Counted from the first letter of the stretch, positions 16,948 to 25,085 are shown. The stretch: DNA of 64,000 nucleotides from JBOZRQ01 sp050789255 (GCA_050789255.1 JBOZRQ010000026.1:62001-126000); one strand, 5' to 3'. Program-made: numbers and translations. The notes: a model not told the origin generated them from the sequence alone.

Positions 16948-18084
16948 CTAACCCTCCTCATGCGCGTCGTCAAAGAGTGGCAGGTGCCGGGCGACCCAGT
17001 CATAGGCCAGGACGCCGGCTGCGATGATGCCGAAGCTGACAGCGAACTCCATCCAGCTGGGGAAGTAGGACGCACTGCCCAGGCGCCGCCAGGCGATCAG
17101 GCCCACATCGAACCGATTCAGCATCAGCCCCAGAATCACCAGCAGGGCGGAGCTGAACAGCCAAGTGTGGTTTTCCCGGACCCGGCGGATCGAGAGCAGC
17201 ACCATCGGCAGCGCGGCGCCCAGCATCAGCTCGGCCCAGAAGAGCCAGGCCTGCCAGCTGCCTGATCCGAGCAGTGCCAGGTCACCCGACCAGATCAGTT
17301 CGCCCACCTTGGCCAGCAGGTAGAACCCCAGCAGCCAGGGAATCGCCCGGGCGAGGCGGCTGAGCAGATGCGTCTCCTGCGCCCGGCCGTAAGCGTTTGC
17401 GCTGATGGTGGACTCCACGACCACCATCGCCAGACCGGCGGTTGCCGCCGAAAGGAAGAAGAAGATCGGCAACAAGGGGGTGTGCCACAGGGGGTGGAGC
17501 TTGTCCGCCGTCACCAGAAAGAGAGATCCCAGCGAGGACTGGTGGAGGGTGGAGAGCAGCACCCCGAGGAGGATCAGCGGCATCGTCAGGCTGTGAATGA
17601 TCCGGACCGCCCGCTTCCAGCCCGCCCACTCAAAGAACAGGGGGCTGAACTCCAGGGCCAGCACGGTGGTGTAGGTCATCACACACAGGCCGACCTCGAA
17701 GAGCGGCGAGTGCGGATTCCAATAGATGATCATGTGCCAGATGCGCTCGGGCCGCCCCAGGTCGACCAGCAGAGCCACGATCACCATGAGGTAGCCCAGG
17801 AAGCCGGTGAGAATGGCCGGACGGGTGAGGGGCTTGAACTGCTTGAGGTTGAGTATGTAGACCGCCGCGCACGTGGTGAAGGCGCCTGCGGCCAGCGCCA
17901 CGCCGCACAAGAGGTCGAAGCTGATCCAGATCCCCCAGGGGTAGGCGTTGGACATGTTGCTAACCGCCCCGATCCCCGAGGTGAAGCGGATACCGGAGAT
18001 CACTACCGCGACGGCGACCAGTGACCACAGGACAAGCTTCGTCAGCGAAAAGTGGACGGGATGTGCCGACACACGGGTGATCAC
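16948..18084 (-). CDS. NrfD/HybB-type integral membrane subunit
   Basis: The 378-residue protein has about ten hydrophobic segments and belongs to the NrfD/PsrC/HybB group, which exchanges quinol with periplasmic iron-sulfur partners. Typical pieces are NAYPWGIWISFDLLCGVALAAGAF, LLVDLGRPERIWHM, WNPHSPLFEVG and STLHQSSLGSLFL. Its ATG overlaps the stop of the FeS gene by 4 bases, and the cytochrome gene follows after 2 bases, so the three subunits are coupled. It would connect the quinone pool with the FeS protein and the multiheme cytochrome. Confidence 0.92.
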   Translation of the reverse strand: MITRVSAHPVHFSLTKLVLWSLVAVAVVISGIRFTSGIGAVSNMSNAYPWGIWISFDLLCGVALAAGAFTTCAAVYILNLKQFKPLTRPAILTGFLGYLMVIVALLVDLGRPERIWHMIIYWNPHSPLFEVGLCVMTYTTVLALEFSPLFFEWAGWKRAVRIIHSLTMPLILLGVLLSTLHQSSLGSLFLVTADKLHPLWHTPLLPIFFFLSAATAGLAMVVVESTISANAYGRAQETHLLSRLARAIPWLLGFYLLAKVGELIWSGDLALLGSGSWQAWLFWAELMLGAALPMVLLSIRRVRENHTWLFSSALLVILGLMLNRFDVGLIAWRRLGSASYFPSWMEFAVSFGIIAAGVLAYDWVARHLPLFDDAHEEG

Positions 18085-18950
18085 TGGCCTTCCTCCTTTC
18101 GCTTCGGTTCGCTCTTGCCCAGGTGGGTGGCGCCCGCAACCCCGCCGAGAACCACTGCCCAGCCGGCCGCAAAGGGCAGCACGGCGGACATAACCTTCTC
18201 CGAAAGCTCTGGCAGCGCCTTATTCCCGGGCTGGGGCAGTCCCAGCTTCTCAAACTCCGTGCCGCTGATGAGCAGGAACGAGGTGCCGCCGGCTTCGGTT
18301 TCCCCGTAGACGTGGTCGACATAGCGGTCCGGATGGGCTGCGATCAGCGCATGCGCCCGCTCCAGAAGCTCTCCTCGCTTGCCAAAGCTGACTGCACCTG
18401 TCGGGCAGGCCTCAATGCAGGCCGGACGCTTGCCCTGCGCCTGGCGGTCGGCGCAGAAGTCGCACTTGCGGATCAGCGCCTTGTCGAGGAGGCCGCTGTC
18501 CCAGTCGAAGGTCGGCACGCCAAACGGGCAGGCGTTCATGCAGTAGCGGCAGCCGAGGCAGCGCTCGTCGGCATAGATGACCGGTCCGGCAGGGGTCTTC
18601 TGCATTGCTGCCACCGGGCAGGCTGAGGCACAGGCGGGGTCGAGGCAGTGCATGCACTGGTGGCGGCGCACAGCCCAGGCAGCGCCGGGGGAAGAGCCGG
18701 GGTCCGCCGTCCGGAACGAGATCAGGGAGACATCCGGCGGCAGGCCTTTGTTCAATTGGCAGGCGATCTCGCAAATGCGGCAGCCCGCACACTTGGTCAG
18801 GTCGTACAGGACAGCCGGGTGCTCTGCCGCTGACACGGCAGACTCGGAGTCCGGGGCGGCTGCTCCGGCCGGGGAGGGGGCCTGGCCGACGGCAAGGCCG
18901 GCGCCCAGGGCCAGACAGCCCAGGACGAAGGACCGGCGGGAAAGTTGCAT
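18081..18950 (-). CDS. HybA-like Tat-exported 4Fe-4S ferredoxin subunit
   Basis: The 289-residue protein begins with a twin-arginine signal (MQLSRRSFVLGCLALGAGLAVG). Four cysteine groups can bind four 4Fe-4S clusters: CAGCRICEIACQ, CMHCLDPACASACP, CLGCRYCMNACP and CDFCADRQAQGKRPACIEACP. A hydrophobic segment near the C-terminus (VMSAVLPFAAGWAVVLGGVAGATH) would anchor it, as in HybA and HmcB. It would pass electrons between the NrfD-type subunit and the multiheme cytochrome. GGAGGTG precedes the ATG. A 31-codon gene ends 24 bases upstream. Confidence 0.93.
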   Translation of the reverse strand: MQLSRRSFVLGCLALGAGLAVGQAPSPAGAAAPDSESAVSAAEHPAVLYDLTKCAGCRICEIACQLNKGLPPDVSLISFRTADPGSSPGAAWAVRRHQCMHCLDPACASACPVAAMQKTPAGPVIYADERCLGCRYCMNACPFGVPTFDWDSGLLDKALIRKCDFCADRQAQGKRPACIEACPTGAVSFGKRGELLERAHALIAAHPDRYVDHVYGETEAGGTSFLLISGTEFEKLGLPQPGNKALPELSEKVMSAVLPFAAGWAVVLGGVAGATHLGKSEPKRKEEGQ

Positions 18951-18974
18951 ATCGACACCTCCGCGATGGACGAG

Positions 18975-19070
18975 CTACATGGATCCGTGCTTGTGCATGT
19001 GATGGCGGTGGACTAGTCCGGCGATCAAGCCGCCGACCAACAGGGTCAAAAACGCCAGGAATACCTGCAT
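18975..19070 (-). CDS. 31-residue His-rich single-span membrane peptide
   Basis: On the minus strand an ATG at 19070 behind GAGGAGG opens a 31-codon frame: MQVFLAFLTLLVGGLIAGLV is a transmembrane helix, followed by HRHHMHKHGSM, a tail with five histidines. It ends 24 bases before the FeS gene, so it is the first gene of the redox operon. Tiny hydrophobic subunits are known in comparable complexes (for example HmcD). The His-rich tail could ligate metal or heme. The good ribosome-binding site, clean helix and operon position support a real gene. Confidence 0.72.
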   Translation of the reverse strand: MQVFLAFLTLLVGGLIAGLVHRHHMHKHGSM

Positions 19071-19093
19071 GAATCGCCACCTCCTCAAGGCGG

Positions 19094-19130
19094 GAAAAGA
19101 AAAAGGCATGCACATCCGCTGTGCATGCCT
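19094..19130 (-). terminator. Terminator-like hairpin just before the multiheme operon
   Basis: On the minus strand AGGCATGCACA and TGTGCATGCCT (11 bp, 5-base loop) are followed by TTTTTCTTTT. It lies between the zinc-ribbon gene and the 31-codon gene, 33 bases from the latter's ATG. It acts as a terminator of the former or an attenuator of the operon. Confidence 0.8.
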
Positions 19131-19157
19131 CCGGCTAACGCCTGGGCTTTTCTGGAC

Positions 19158-19400
19158 CTATGACTGTGTTGCGAAGACCTGTCCGCCCCGCAGCGCTACC
19201 GAACTGGACTGGAAGCTGATCGCAGTAACCGTGGGCACTTTCAGGACCAGGTACCGCCGGCAGTGGCGGCAGAGGATCACCAGCGCCGGTCCCTGCTGCG
19301 CTGCTTGGGACGGCGGGGGTGCCTCCTCCACTCTGGGGAGATACCCCATGTTATCTACCTGACAGACGATCTTGCCGCAAAGACACCGAATGCTGTACAT
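19158..19400 (-). CDS. Small zinc-ribbon-like protein
   Basis: The 80-residue frame starts MYSIRCLCGKIVCQV and contains a second pair, LCRHCRRYLVLKV, giving CxC...CxxC knuckles that could bind one zinc ion. No family is recognised. The ATG at 19400 has only GGGGGG as a ribosome-binding site; the frame continues upstream without a better start. It is flanked on both sides by minus-strand terminator-like hairpins and lies just before the multiheme operon. It may be part of the same transcript. Confidence 0.55.
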   Translation of the reverse strand: MYSIRCLCGKIVCQVDNMGYLPRVEEAPPPSQAAQQGPALVILCRHCRRYLVLKVPTVTAISFQSSSVALRGGQVFATQS

Positions 19401-19456
19401 GACGTCAGCCCCCCAACTATGGCGTTCCGAGGGGAATGGAAGGTTGGAGAGGATGC

Positions 19457-19492
19457 AAAAAGAGGCATGAAGCCGTTTCCGGCTCATGCCTC
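19457..19492 (-). terminator. Second terminator-like hairpin, upstream of the zinc-ribbon gene
   Basis: On the minus strand GAGGCATG-A-GCCG pairs with CGGC-TT-CATGCCTC around a GAAA loop, followed by TCTTTTTGC-type T-run (19457-19461). No minus-strand gene precedes it, so it looks like a leader attenuator. Its outer stem AGGCATG is shared with the hairpin at 19104-19130. Confidence 0.6.
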
Positions 19493-19533
19493 CAACTTGA
19501 GTTTCTGGGCTGGCGCAGGGCCCTACGCCGTGG

Positions 19534-19549
19534 TGTGAAATTGTTCACA
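19534..19549. promoter_or_regulatory. CRP/FNR-type palindrome
   Basis: TGTGAAATTGTTCACA is a perfect TGTGA-N6-TCACA site, the binding form of CRP and of Bacillus-type Fnr. It stands upstream of the minus-strand zinc-ribbon/multiheme transcript and also 163 bases before the plus-strand MFS gene. A matching -10 box at the canonical distance is not obvious on either strand. The stretch 19401-19711 otherwise holds only the hairpin at 19457-19492. Confidence 0.5.
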
Positions 19550-19711
19550 TGTATCTCGTTCCAGACCGACCTTCCACTGACAGGATACCGCGGGGAGAAA
19601 GGCCACGCTATGGCCCATGGGCGCCCTTCTGCTTTGGGAAAAGGCAGAATCTTGTGTAGTACGAAAGTGGCACGCCCGGATGATTCGTTCAGGGGATAGG
19701 CAAGTTAGAAG

Positions 19712-20920
19712 ATGCCTGGAGGTGGGGCGTTGCTCACTGGAACCGCCCGGCGGCTTGCCTCTTCCCTGCTGCTCTGGTCGATCGCCTACAATATGGTCCT
19801 GCCGTTCCTGCCAATTCTGGCGTTGGACCGGGGCGCCACGCCCTTTCAGGCGGGGCTGCTTCAGGGCGCCGCCTACGCTGGCGCAGCGCTCGCCCTGCTC
19901 CCGTTGGGGCGCCTGGCCGACCGAGTTGGCCGGCGCCGGACCCTGATCGCCGCCTGGTCGGTGGGCGCCCTCGGCACCGCTGCGCTCGCGGTGCCTGGTC
20001 CCTGGCCCGTGCTGATCCCCGGGGCCCTTCTGACCCTGGCGGGGGCCGGGGCTATGCCCGCCCTGGCCGCCCTGGCCGTCGATTCGGTTCCGCCGGACCG
20101 GCAGCGGCGGGCGATCGCCATGGTCTTCGCCGCGGAACCGGGGGGCCTGCTGGTGGGTTCAGCCCTGGCGGGAGTGATCGCCGACGCCTGGGGACTGGGG
20201 CGGCTTCCCCTGTTGGCCGGGGCGCTCAGCTTGGCAGCGGCAGCCGCCCTGCGGCCGATCCACCCTGACCGCCCGCAACCGGCGGCAGATGTCGATGGCC
20301 GCGGCGGAGACAGCCTGCGAGCGCTCTTCCTGACCGGCATCCCGGCGGCGGGCGCACTGCTGCTGCTCACGCTTCCGGCGGCCTTCATGACCCCGTTTCT
20401 GCGTGACCAGCTTGGTCTGAGCCTGTCGGCCACGGGCCTCACCAACAGCCAACTGGCGGTCGGGCAACTGGCCTGGTCCGCCCTGTTCGCCGTGTGGCCC
20501 GGGGACAGCGGGCAGATCACACTCAACCTCGGTCCCGTGCGGAACCTTAAGCTAAGCCGCGGTACAGCGATCGCCATGGGCGTGTGCCTGGCGGCTGACG
20601 CTGCGTTCGGCGCCCTCTTTCCCCGGGGCGGGGTCGGGCTGGTGGTGGTGGCCATGCTCCTGCGCGGCGCCCATTTCAGCCTGCAGCCGCTCGGCATGGC
20701 CCTGGTTTCCGAGACCACCGGCAGCGGAGAGGGCCTGGCCACCCGTTTCAGCCTGCTGGCCCTGCTGATGGGCCTCGCCACAGCGGCGGCGCCGGTGCTG
20801 TCGGGCGCCCTCTACGAGCGGGCGCCCGCCCTGCCCTTCTATGTGGCCGGTGCAGCGGGCGCCGTCGGCGCCGCCGCCCTTCTAGGGATCGCAACGCTGT
20901 CGAGGCGAACAACAACGTGA
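19712..20920 (+). CDS. MFS transporter
   Basis: The 402-residue protein has about twelve hydrophobic helices, with the major facilitator loop GRLADRVGRRRTL after helix 2. It resembles general drug or metabolite exporters; the substrate cannot be told. The ATG at 19712 has a weak ribosome-binding site. A TTG at 19730, closely behind GGAGGTGG, is an alternative start that would shorten the product by six residues. The stop codon lies within a palindromic terminator. A TipA-type regulator gene follows but has its own promoter. Confidence 0.85.
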   Translation: MPGGGALLTGTARRLASSLLLWSIAYNMVLPFLPILALDRGATPFQAGLLQGAAYAGAALALLPLGRLADRVGRRRTLIAAWSVGALGTAALAVPGPWPVLIPGALLTLAGAGAMPALAALAVDSVPPDRQRRAIAMVFAAEPGGLLVGSALAGVIADAWGLGRLPLLAGALSLAAAAALRPIHPDRPQPAADVDGRGGDSLRALFLTGIPAAGALLLLTLPAAFMTPFLRDQLGLSLSATGLTNSQLAVGQLAWSALFAVWPGDSGQITLNLGPVRNLKLSRGTAIAMGVCLAADAAFGALFPRGGVGLVVVAMLLRGAHFSLQPLGMALVSETTGSGEGLATRFSLLALLMGLATAAAPVLSGALYERAPALPFYVAGAAGAVGAAALLGIATLSRRTTT

Positions 20921-20941
20921 GCCCACGTGGGCTCACTTTTC
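20917..20941 (+). terminator. Palindromic terminator overlapping the MFS stop codon
   Basis: GTGAGCCCAC/GTGGGCTCAC forms a 20-base perfect palindrome followed by TTTTC; the TGA stop is inside the stem. Confidence 0.75.
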
Positions 20942-20955
20942 TTGTGCGAGACCTA

Positions 20956-20986
20956 TTGACCCTCACGTAACGTTATGGTTTAGGCT
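20956..20986 (+). promoter_or_regulatory. MerR-type promoter of the tipA-like gene
   Basis: TTGACC (20956-20961) and TAGGCT (20981-20986) are 19 bases apart, the overlong spacer typical of MerR-controlled promoters. The spacer holds CCTCACGTAACGTTATGG, an imperfect dyad close to the known tipA operator (CCTCACGT...ACGTGAGG). Autoactivation is likely. Confidence 0.75.
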
Positions 20987-21005
20987 AAGTCCAGGAGGTG
21001 ATCGC

Positions 21006-21755
21006 ATGGCCTACACGGTGAAGGCGGTGTCGGATCTGGCCGGCATAAGCATCCGCACGCTGCACCATTATGACGAGATCGGCCTGCTCAAGCCCGCCCA
21101 GCTGACCGCCTCCGGGTACCGGCTCTATACCGAGGGCGACCTGGAGCGGCTGCAGCAGGTGCTCTTCTTCCGGGAGCTGGGCTTCAGCCTGCAAGAGATC
21201 CGGGAGATCATCAACCGCCCTGACTTCGACCGCAGGCGCGCCCTGCACGATCACCGACAGCTCCTGCAGGAGCGGCGGGAGCGGCTGGACCGGCTGATTC
21301 AGTCGGTCGACAAGACACTGGTTGCGATGGAAAGGGGAGTTCCCATGGACGAGAAAGCCATGTTTGAAGGGTTTGACCAGGCCAAGTACGAGGAGGAGGC
21401 CCGCCAGCGCTGGGGCGGCACCAAGGAGTATCAGCAGTCGGCCGAGCGGACCAAGAAATACACCAAGGCCGACTGGGAGACGATCAAGAAGGAGATGGAG
21501 GCGATCGGTACCGGGGTCGCCGCCCTCATCGATAAGGGCCCGGCAGACGCCGAGGTGCAGGAGTGGGTCCGCCGCTGGCACCAGTTGATCAACGACCGGT
21601 TCTACACCTGCTCGCTGGAGATCTTCCGGAACCTCGGCGACATGTACGTGGCCGACGAGCGCTTCACGGCGACGTACGAGAAGATCAAGCCCGGTATGGC
21701 CCAGTTCATGCGGGATGCGATGCACCTATACTGCGACAAGCTCGAAGGTAAGTAG
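21006..21755 (+). CDS. TipA-type MerR regulator
   Basis: The 249-residue protein has an N-terminal MerR winged helix (YTVKAVSDLAGISIRTLHHYDEIGLLKPAQLTASGYRLYTEGDLERLQQVLFFRELGFSLQEI, residues 3-70), a coiled coil to about 110, and a TipAS antibiotic-recognition domain (about 114-245; AMFEGFDQAKYEEEARQRWG). TipAL proteins bind thiopeptides or other cyclic compounds and activate their own promoter. Met114 is preceded by AAGGGGAG at a good distance, so a separate TipAS form may also be made, as in Streptomyces lividans. The main start has AGGAGGTG upstream, and a terminator follows the stop. Confidence 0.93.
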   Translation: MAYTVKAVSDLAGISIRTLHHYDEIGLLKPAQLTASGYRLYTEGDLERLQQVLFFRELGFSLQEIREIINRPDFDRRRALHDHRQLLQERRERLDRLIQSVDKTLVAMERGVPMDEKAMFEGFDQAKYEEEARQRWGGTKEYQQSAERTKKYTKADWETIKKEMEAIGTGVAALIDKGPADAEVQEWVRRWHQLINDRFYTCSLEIFRNLGDMYVADERFTATYEKIKPGMAQFMRDAMHLYCDKLEGK

Positions 21756-21760
21756 ACGCA

Positions 21761-21793
21761 AAGGCGAGCCCCATCATGAGGGCTCGCCTTTTG
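21761..21793 (+). terminator. Intrinsic terminator of the tipA-like gene
   Basis: AAGGCGAGCCC (21761-21771) pairs with GGGCTCGCCTT (21780-21790), followed by TTG. It lies 6 bases after the stop codon and could also serve the converging small gene. Confidence 0.8.
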
Positions 21794-21798
21794 TCTGC

Positions 21799-22023
21799 CT
21801 ATGGCTCGATCGTCGGGCTGCTCGTGGTCTGATCCGGTTCGCCCTTGCCGCTCACACTTGCGGCCTCGATGCCCTCCCGCATGATCTGCTGGCCCATCAG
21901 GGCGGCCAGAAAGCTTTGCGGCCCGCCGATCACCTCGGCAATGGTCCCGCTGGAGTACCAGGCGGCCCGAAGCGCATCCATGGATGACTCCGCAACGGTT
22001 TGATCCCCATCTTCCCGCGTCAA
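21799..22023 (-). CDS. Small hypothetical protein
   Basis: A 74-residue minus-strand frame begins with TTG at 22023 behind GGGGGTG. The centre (DALRAAWYSSGTIAEVIGGPQSFLAALMGQQIMREGIEAAS) looks helical and amphipathic; the tail is acidic and Ser/Thr-rich. No motif or family is recognised. It converges on the tipA-like gene and shares its terminator. Evidence is limited to coding-like composition and the absence of a competing frame. Confidence 0.4.
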   Translation of the reverse strand: MTREDGDQTVAESSMDALRAAWYSSGTIAEVIGGPQSFLAALMGQQIMREGIEAASVSGKGEPDQTTSSPTIEP

Positions 22024-22244
22024 CGGTCACACCCCCATGTGGCTGCCGCCTACTGTCCAAGTCTGACGCAGGCACTCAAGTACATACTTTGCCCCCTGTA
22101 TCTGGGGTCTATTTAAGTCTATCCAAAACGTGGTTCGGTTTACCCCCTTACTCCGATAGCGACTAGTACTTTCGTGCGAGTACGATTTTCCTGAAGAAGA
22201 GTCAACTTCTTTAGCTATTAAGTATCGTGGGGGGAGGTCTGGTT

Positions 22245-23210
22245 TTGAACCAGCCATGGATTCTTGCGGCGGCACCGCAGTCGATGATGGACCCGGTCGG
22301 CCCGGTTGCCGAGACCCAGCTGCATCTGCTCAGGTTCGACCTGCTGGCGGTCAGCCTGATCGGCGTTGCAGTGATCGCTCTTATCCTGTTCGTCATTATT
22401 CGGTTCCGGGGCAAGCAAGGCGACAACGCGCTGCCGCCTCAGGTCGAGCACAACCGCAAGCTCGAACTCGGCCTGGTGGTCCTTACCGTGCTGATCCTGA
22501 TTCCCCTGGCCATCGAGCCGATCTCGGCAACCTTTGCCCTGGAGCAGAAGCCCACCGACCCGGACATGGTCCAGGTCAAGGTGACCGGCCACCAGTGGTG
22601 GTGGGAGTTCGAGTACCCGGAACAGGGCCTGAAGACCGCCAACGAGCTGGTGATTCCAGTCGGCAAGAAGGTCTATCTGACCATGACCTCCGCCGACGTC
22701 ATCCACAGCTTCTGGGCGCCCCGCCTGGGCGGCAAGGTGGACGTGATCCCTGGCCGCTTCACCAACCTGACCCTGGAGGGCGACGAGGTCGGCGACTTCT
22801 TCGGCCAGTGCGCCGAGCTCTGCGGCACCTCCCACGCCAACATGCGCTTCCGGGTGATCGTCAAGAGCGCCGATGACTACGCCAGCTGGGTGAAGGCCCG
22901 CCAGGCCCCGGTGGACGTGAACGCCCTCTCCGCTGAGGCCCAGAGGGGCTGGAAGGTCTTCAACGACAAGGGTTGCATCGGCTGCCACTCCATCAACGGC
23001 ACCACCGCGAAGGGCACCGTCGGACCCAACTTGACCGGCGTCGCCAGCCGCACCACCATTGCTGCTGGCGTGCTGGACAACACCACCGAGCACCTGCAGC
23101 AGTGGATCAAGAACCCGCAGGCGGTCAAGCCCCGTGCGCTCATGCCAAACCTGGGCCTGAACCAGGAGCAGCTGGACGCCGTGACGGCCTTCCTGCAGAG
23201 CCTCAAGTAG
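22245..23210 (+). CDS. ctaC: Cytochrome c oxidase subunit II with fused cytochrome c (caa3)
   Basis: The 321-residue subunit has two N-terminal transmembrane helices, a cupredoxin domain with the CuA ligands (HSFW; CAELCGTSHANM), and a C-terminal cytochrome c domain with heme motif CIGCH and a distal Met (ALMPNLG). This fusion defines caa3 oxidases. It receives electrons outside the membrane and passes them to subunit I. The reading frame extends to a GTG at 22227, but the ribosome-binding site GGGGGGAGG lies inside that extension. The TTG at 22245 is therefore the likely start. Subunits I, III and IV follow in order. Confidence 0.95.
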   Translation: MNQPWILAAAPQSMMDPVGPVAETQLHLLRFDLLAVSLIGVAVIALILFVIIRFRGKQGDNALPPQVEHNRKLELGLVVLTVLILIPLAIEPISATFALEQKPTDPDMVQVKVTGHQWWWEFEYPEQGLKTANELVIPVGKKVYLTMTSADVIHSFWAPRLGGKVDVIPGRFTNLTLEGDEVGDFFGQCAELCGTSHANMRFRVIVKSADDYASWVKARQAPVDVNALSAEAQRGWKVFNDKGCIGCHSINGTTAKGTVGPNLTGVASRTTIAAGVLDNTTEHLQQWIKNPQAVKPRALMPNLGLNQEQLDAVTAFLQSLK

Positions 23211-23228
23211 GGAGGGAGACCAAAGCAC

Positions 23229-25085
23229 ATGGCGACTGTAAGTCAACCCCTGGGCCACGCCGAGCACCGCCCGAACAGCACGGGCGTTTGGGCGTGGATC
23301 ACCACGGTGGATCACAAGAAAATCGGCCTGTTGTACCTCCTGGCCGGTTTCATCTTCTTCCTGGCCGGCGGCGTGGAAGCCCTGCTGATTCGCCTGCAGC
23401 TGGCCGCCCCCGGCAATACCTTCCTCACCGGCGACAAGTACAACCAGGTTCTGACCATGCACGGCACCACGATGATTTTCCTGGCGGCCATGCCGATCAT
23501 CGCCGCCTTCATGAACTACATGATGCCCATCCTGATCGGCGCCCGCGACGTGGCCTTCCCCCGCATGAACGCCCTCAGCTTCTGGACCTTCCTGGCGGGC
23601 GGCCTGGTGCTGAACGCCTCCTGGTTCCTGGGCGGCGCCCCGGACGCAGGCTGGTTTAACTACGCCAACCTGTCCAGCGGCGGCATCTACAACCCTGGCA
23701 TCGGTGTTGACTTTTACCTGGTCGGCCTCCAGCTGACCGGCATTGGCTCGCTGGTCTCCTCGGTCAACTTCCTGGTCACCATCCTTACCATGCGGGCGCC
23801 CGGCATGAAGCTGATGGATATGCCCCCGTTCGCCTGGGCGACCTTCTTCACCTCGATCATCCTGCTCTTCTCGCTGCCGGCCTTCACTGTGGCCATGCTG
23901 CTGTTGATGATGGACCGCTGGGTCGGCACCGGCTTCTATGTGCCCGCCATGGGCGGCGATGTGCTCCTGTGGCAACATCTGTTCTGGATCTTCGGCCACC
24001 CGGAAGTTTACGTGCTAGGCGTGCCGGCTTTCGGCTTGGTCTCCGAGGTGATCCCGGTCTTTTCCCGCAAGCCCCTCTTCGGCTACAAGACCATGGTCAC
24101 GGCGATGTCGCTGATCACCGGCCTGGCCTTCATCGTGTGGGTCCACCACATGTTCACCGTCGGCTCCGGCCCCTGGGTCAACACCGTGTTCGCCATCACC
24201 ACGAAGGCGATCTCCGTGCCCACCGGCCTCCTGGTTTTCAACTGGATCTTCACCATGTGGGGCGGCAAGATCCGGTTCACCACCTCGATGCTCTTTGCGG
24301 TCGGCTTCCTGACGGTCTTCGTCCTGGGCGGCCTGTCGGGCATCGTGAACGCCACCGCCCCGCTCAACCCCCAGCTGCAGGACACCTACTGGGTCGTCGC
24401 CCACTTCCACTATGTGGCCATCGGCGGCGTGCTCTTCTCCCTGCTGGCGGCGGCCGCCTACTGGTGGCCGAAGATCAGCGGCCGGATGCTCAGCGAAAAG
24501 CTTGGTAAGCTCAGCTTCTGGGTGACATTCATCGGGTTTAACGTCACCTTCGGCCCCATGCACCTCTCCGGCCTGATGGGCATGCCCCGCCGCATCTACA
24601 CCTACGCACCGCAACTGCAGGTCGGCGAGTGGAACATGCTCTCCACCATCGGCGCCTTCACGCTGGGCCTGGGCGTGCTGATCTACGGCATTAACGTGAT
24701 CACGAGCCTCCGCAGCGCCGCCGCCGCCGGCAAGGACCCCTGGGATGCCCGCACCCTGGAGTGGACCACGCCCTCCCCGGTGCCCGAGTACAACTTCGCC
24801 CAGCTGCCTCAGGTTCGGGGGCGCGACGCCCTCTGGTTTGAGAAGCAGAACGGCAACGGCAAGATGCGCTATGCCAAGGAGGAGGGCCACGGCATCCACA
24901 TGCCCAACCCCTCCTACATGCCGGCGCTGATCTCCCTGGGGCTTATGATCGCATCCTTCGGCGGGGTCTACCGCGCCTGGATCGTTGGCATTCTCGGGCT
25001 GGCGGTCACCGCTGCCGGCATGTTCGGCTGGATCTTCGAGAATGACGAGGGCTACCACATCGAGGCGGAGGAGGGTCACTCATGA
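23229..25085 (+). CDS. ctaD: Cytochrome c oxidase subunit I (caa3)
   Basis: The 618-residue protein is the catalytic heme-copper subunit. Visible motifs are TVDHKKIGLLYL at the N-terminus, the CuB/Tyr segment FWIFGHPEVYVLGVPAFG, the paired histidines VWVHHMFTVG, and the heme-ligand segment YWVVAHFHYVAIGG. About twelve or more transmembrane helices are predicted from hydrophobicity. It reduces oxygen to water and pumps protons. GGGAGGG precedes the ATG, 18 bases after subunit II, and its end overlaps subunit III by 4 bases. Confidence 0.97.
   Translation: MATVSQPLGHAEHRPNSTGVWAWITTVDHKKIGLLYLLAGFIFFLAGGVEALLIRLQLAAPGNTFLTGDKYNQVLTMHGTTMIFLAAMPIIAAFMNYMMPILIGARDVAFPRMNALSFWTFLAGGLVLNASWFLGGAPDAGWFNYANLSSGGIYNPGIGVDFYLVGLQLTGIGSLVSSVNFLVTILTMRAPGMKLMDMPPFAWATFFTSIILLFSLPAFTVAMLLLMMDRWVGTGFYVPAMGGDVLLWQHLFWIFGHPEVYVLGVPAFGLVSEVIPVFSRKPLFGYKTMVTAMSLITGLAFIVWVHHMFTVGSGPWVNTVFAITTKAISVPTGLLVFNWIFTMWGGKIRFTTSMLFAVGFLTVFVLGGLSGIVNATAPLNPQLQDTYWVVAHFHYVAIGGVLFSLLAAAAYWWPKISGRMLSEKLGKLSFWVTFIGFNVTFGPMHLSGLMGMPRRIYTYAPQLQVGEWNMLSTIGAFTLGLGVLIYGINVITSLRSAAAAGKDPWDARTLEWTTPSPVPEYNFAQLPQVRGRDALWFEKQNGNGKMRYAKEEGHGIHMPNPSYMPALISLGLMIASFGGVYRAWIVGILGLAVTAAGMFGWIFENDEGYHIEAEEGHS

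Noticed and set aside
22218..23999. Long antisense frame over the caa3 subunits
   Set aside because: It is a shadow of conserved plus-strand oxidase genes with no recognisable domain.
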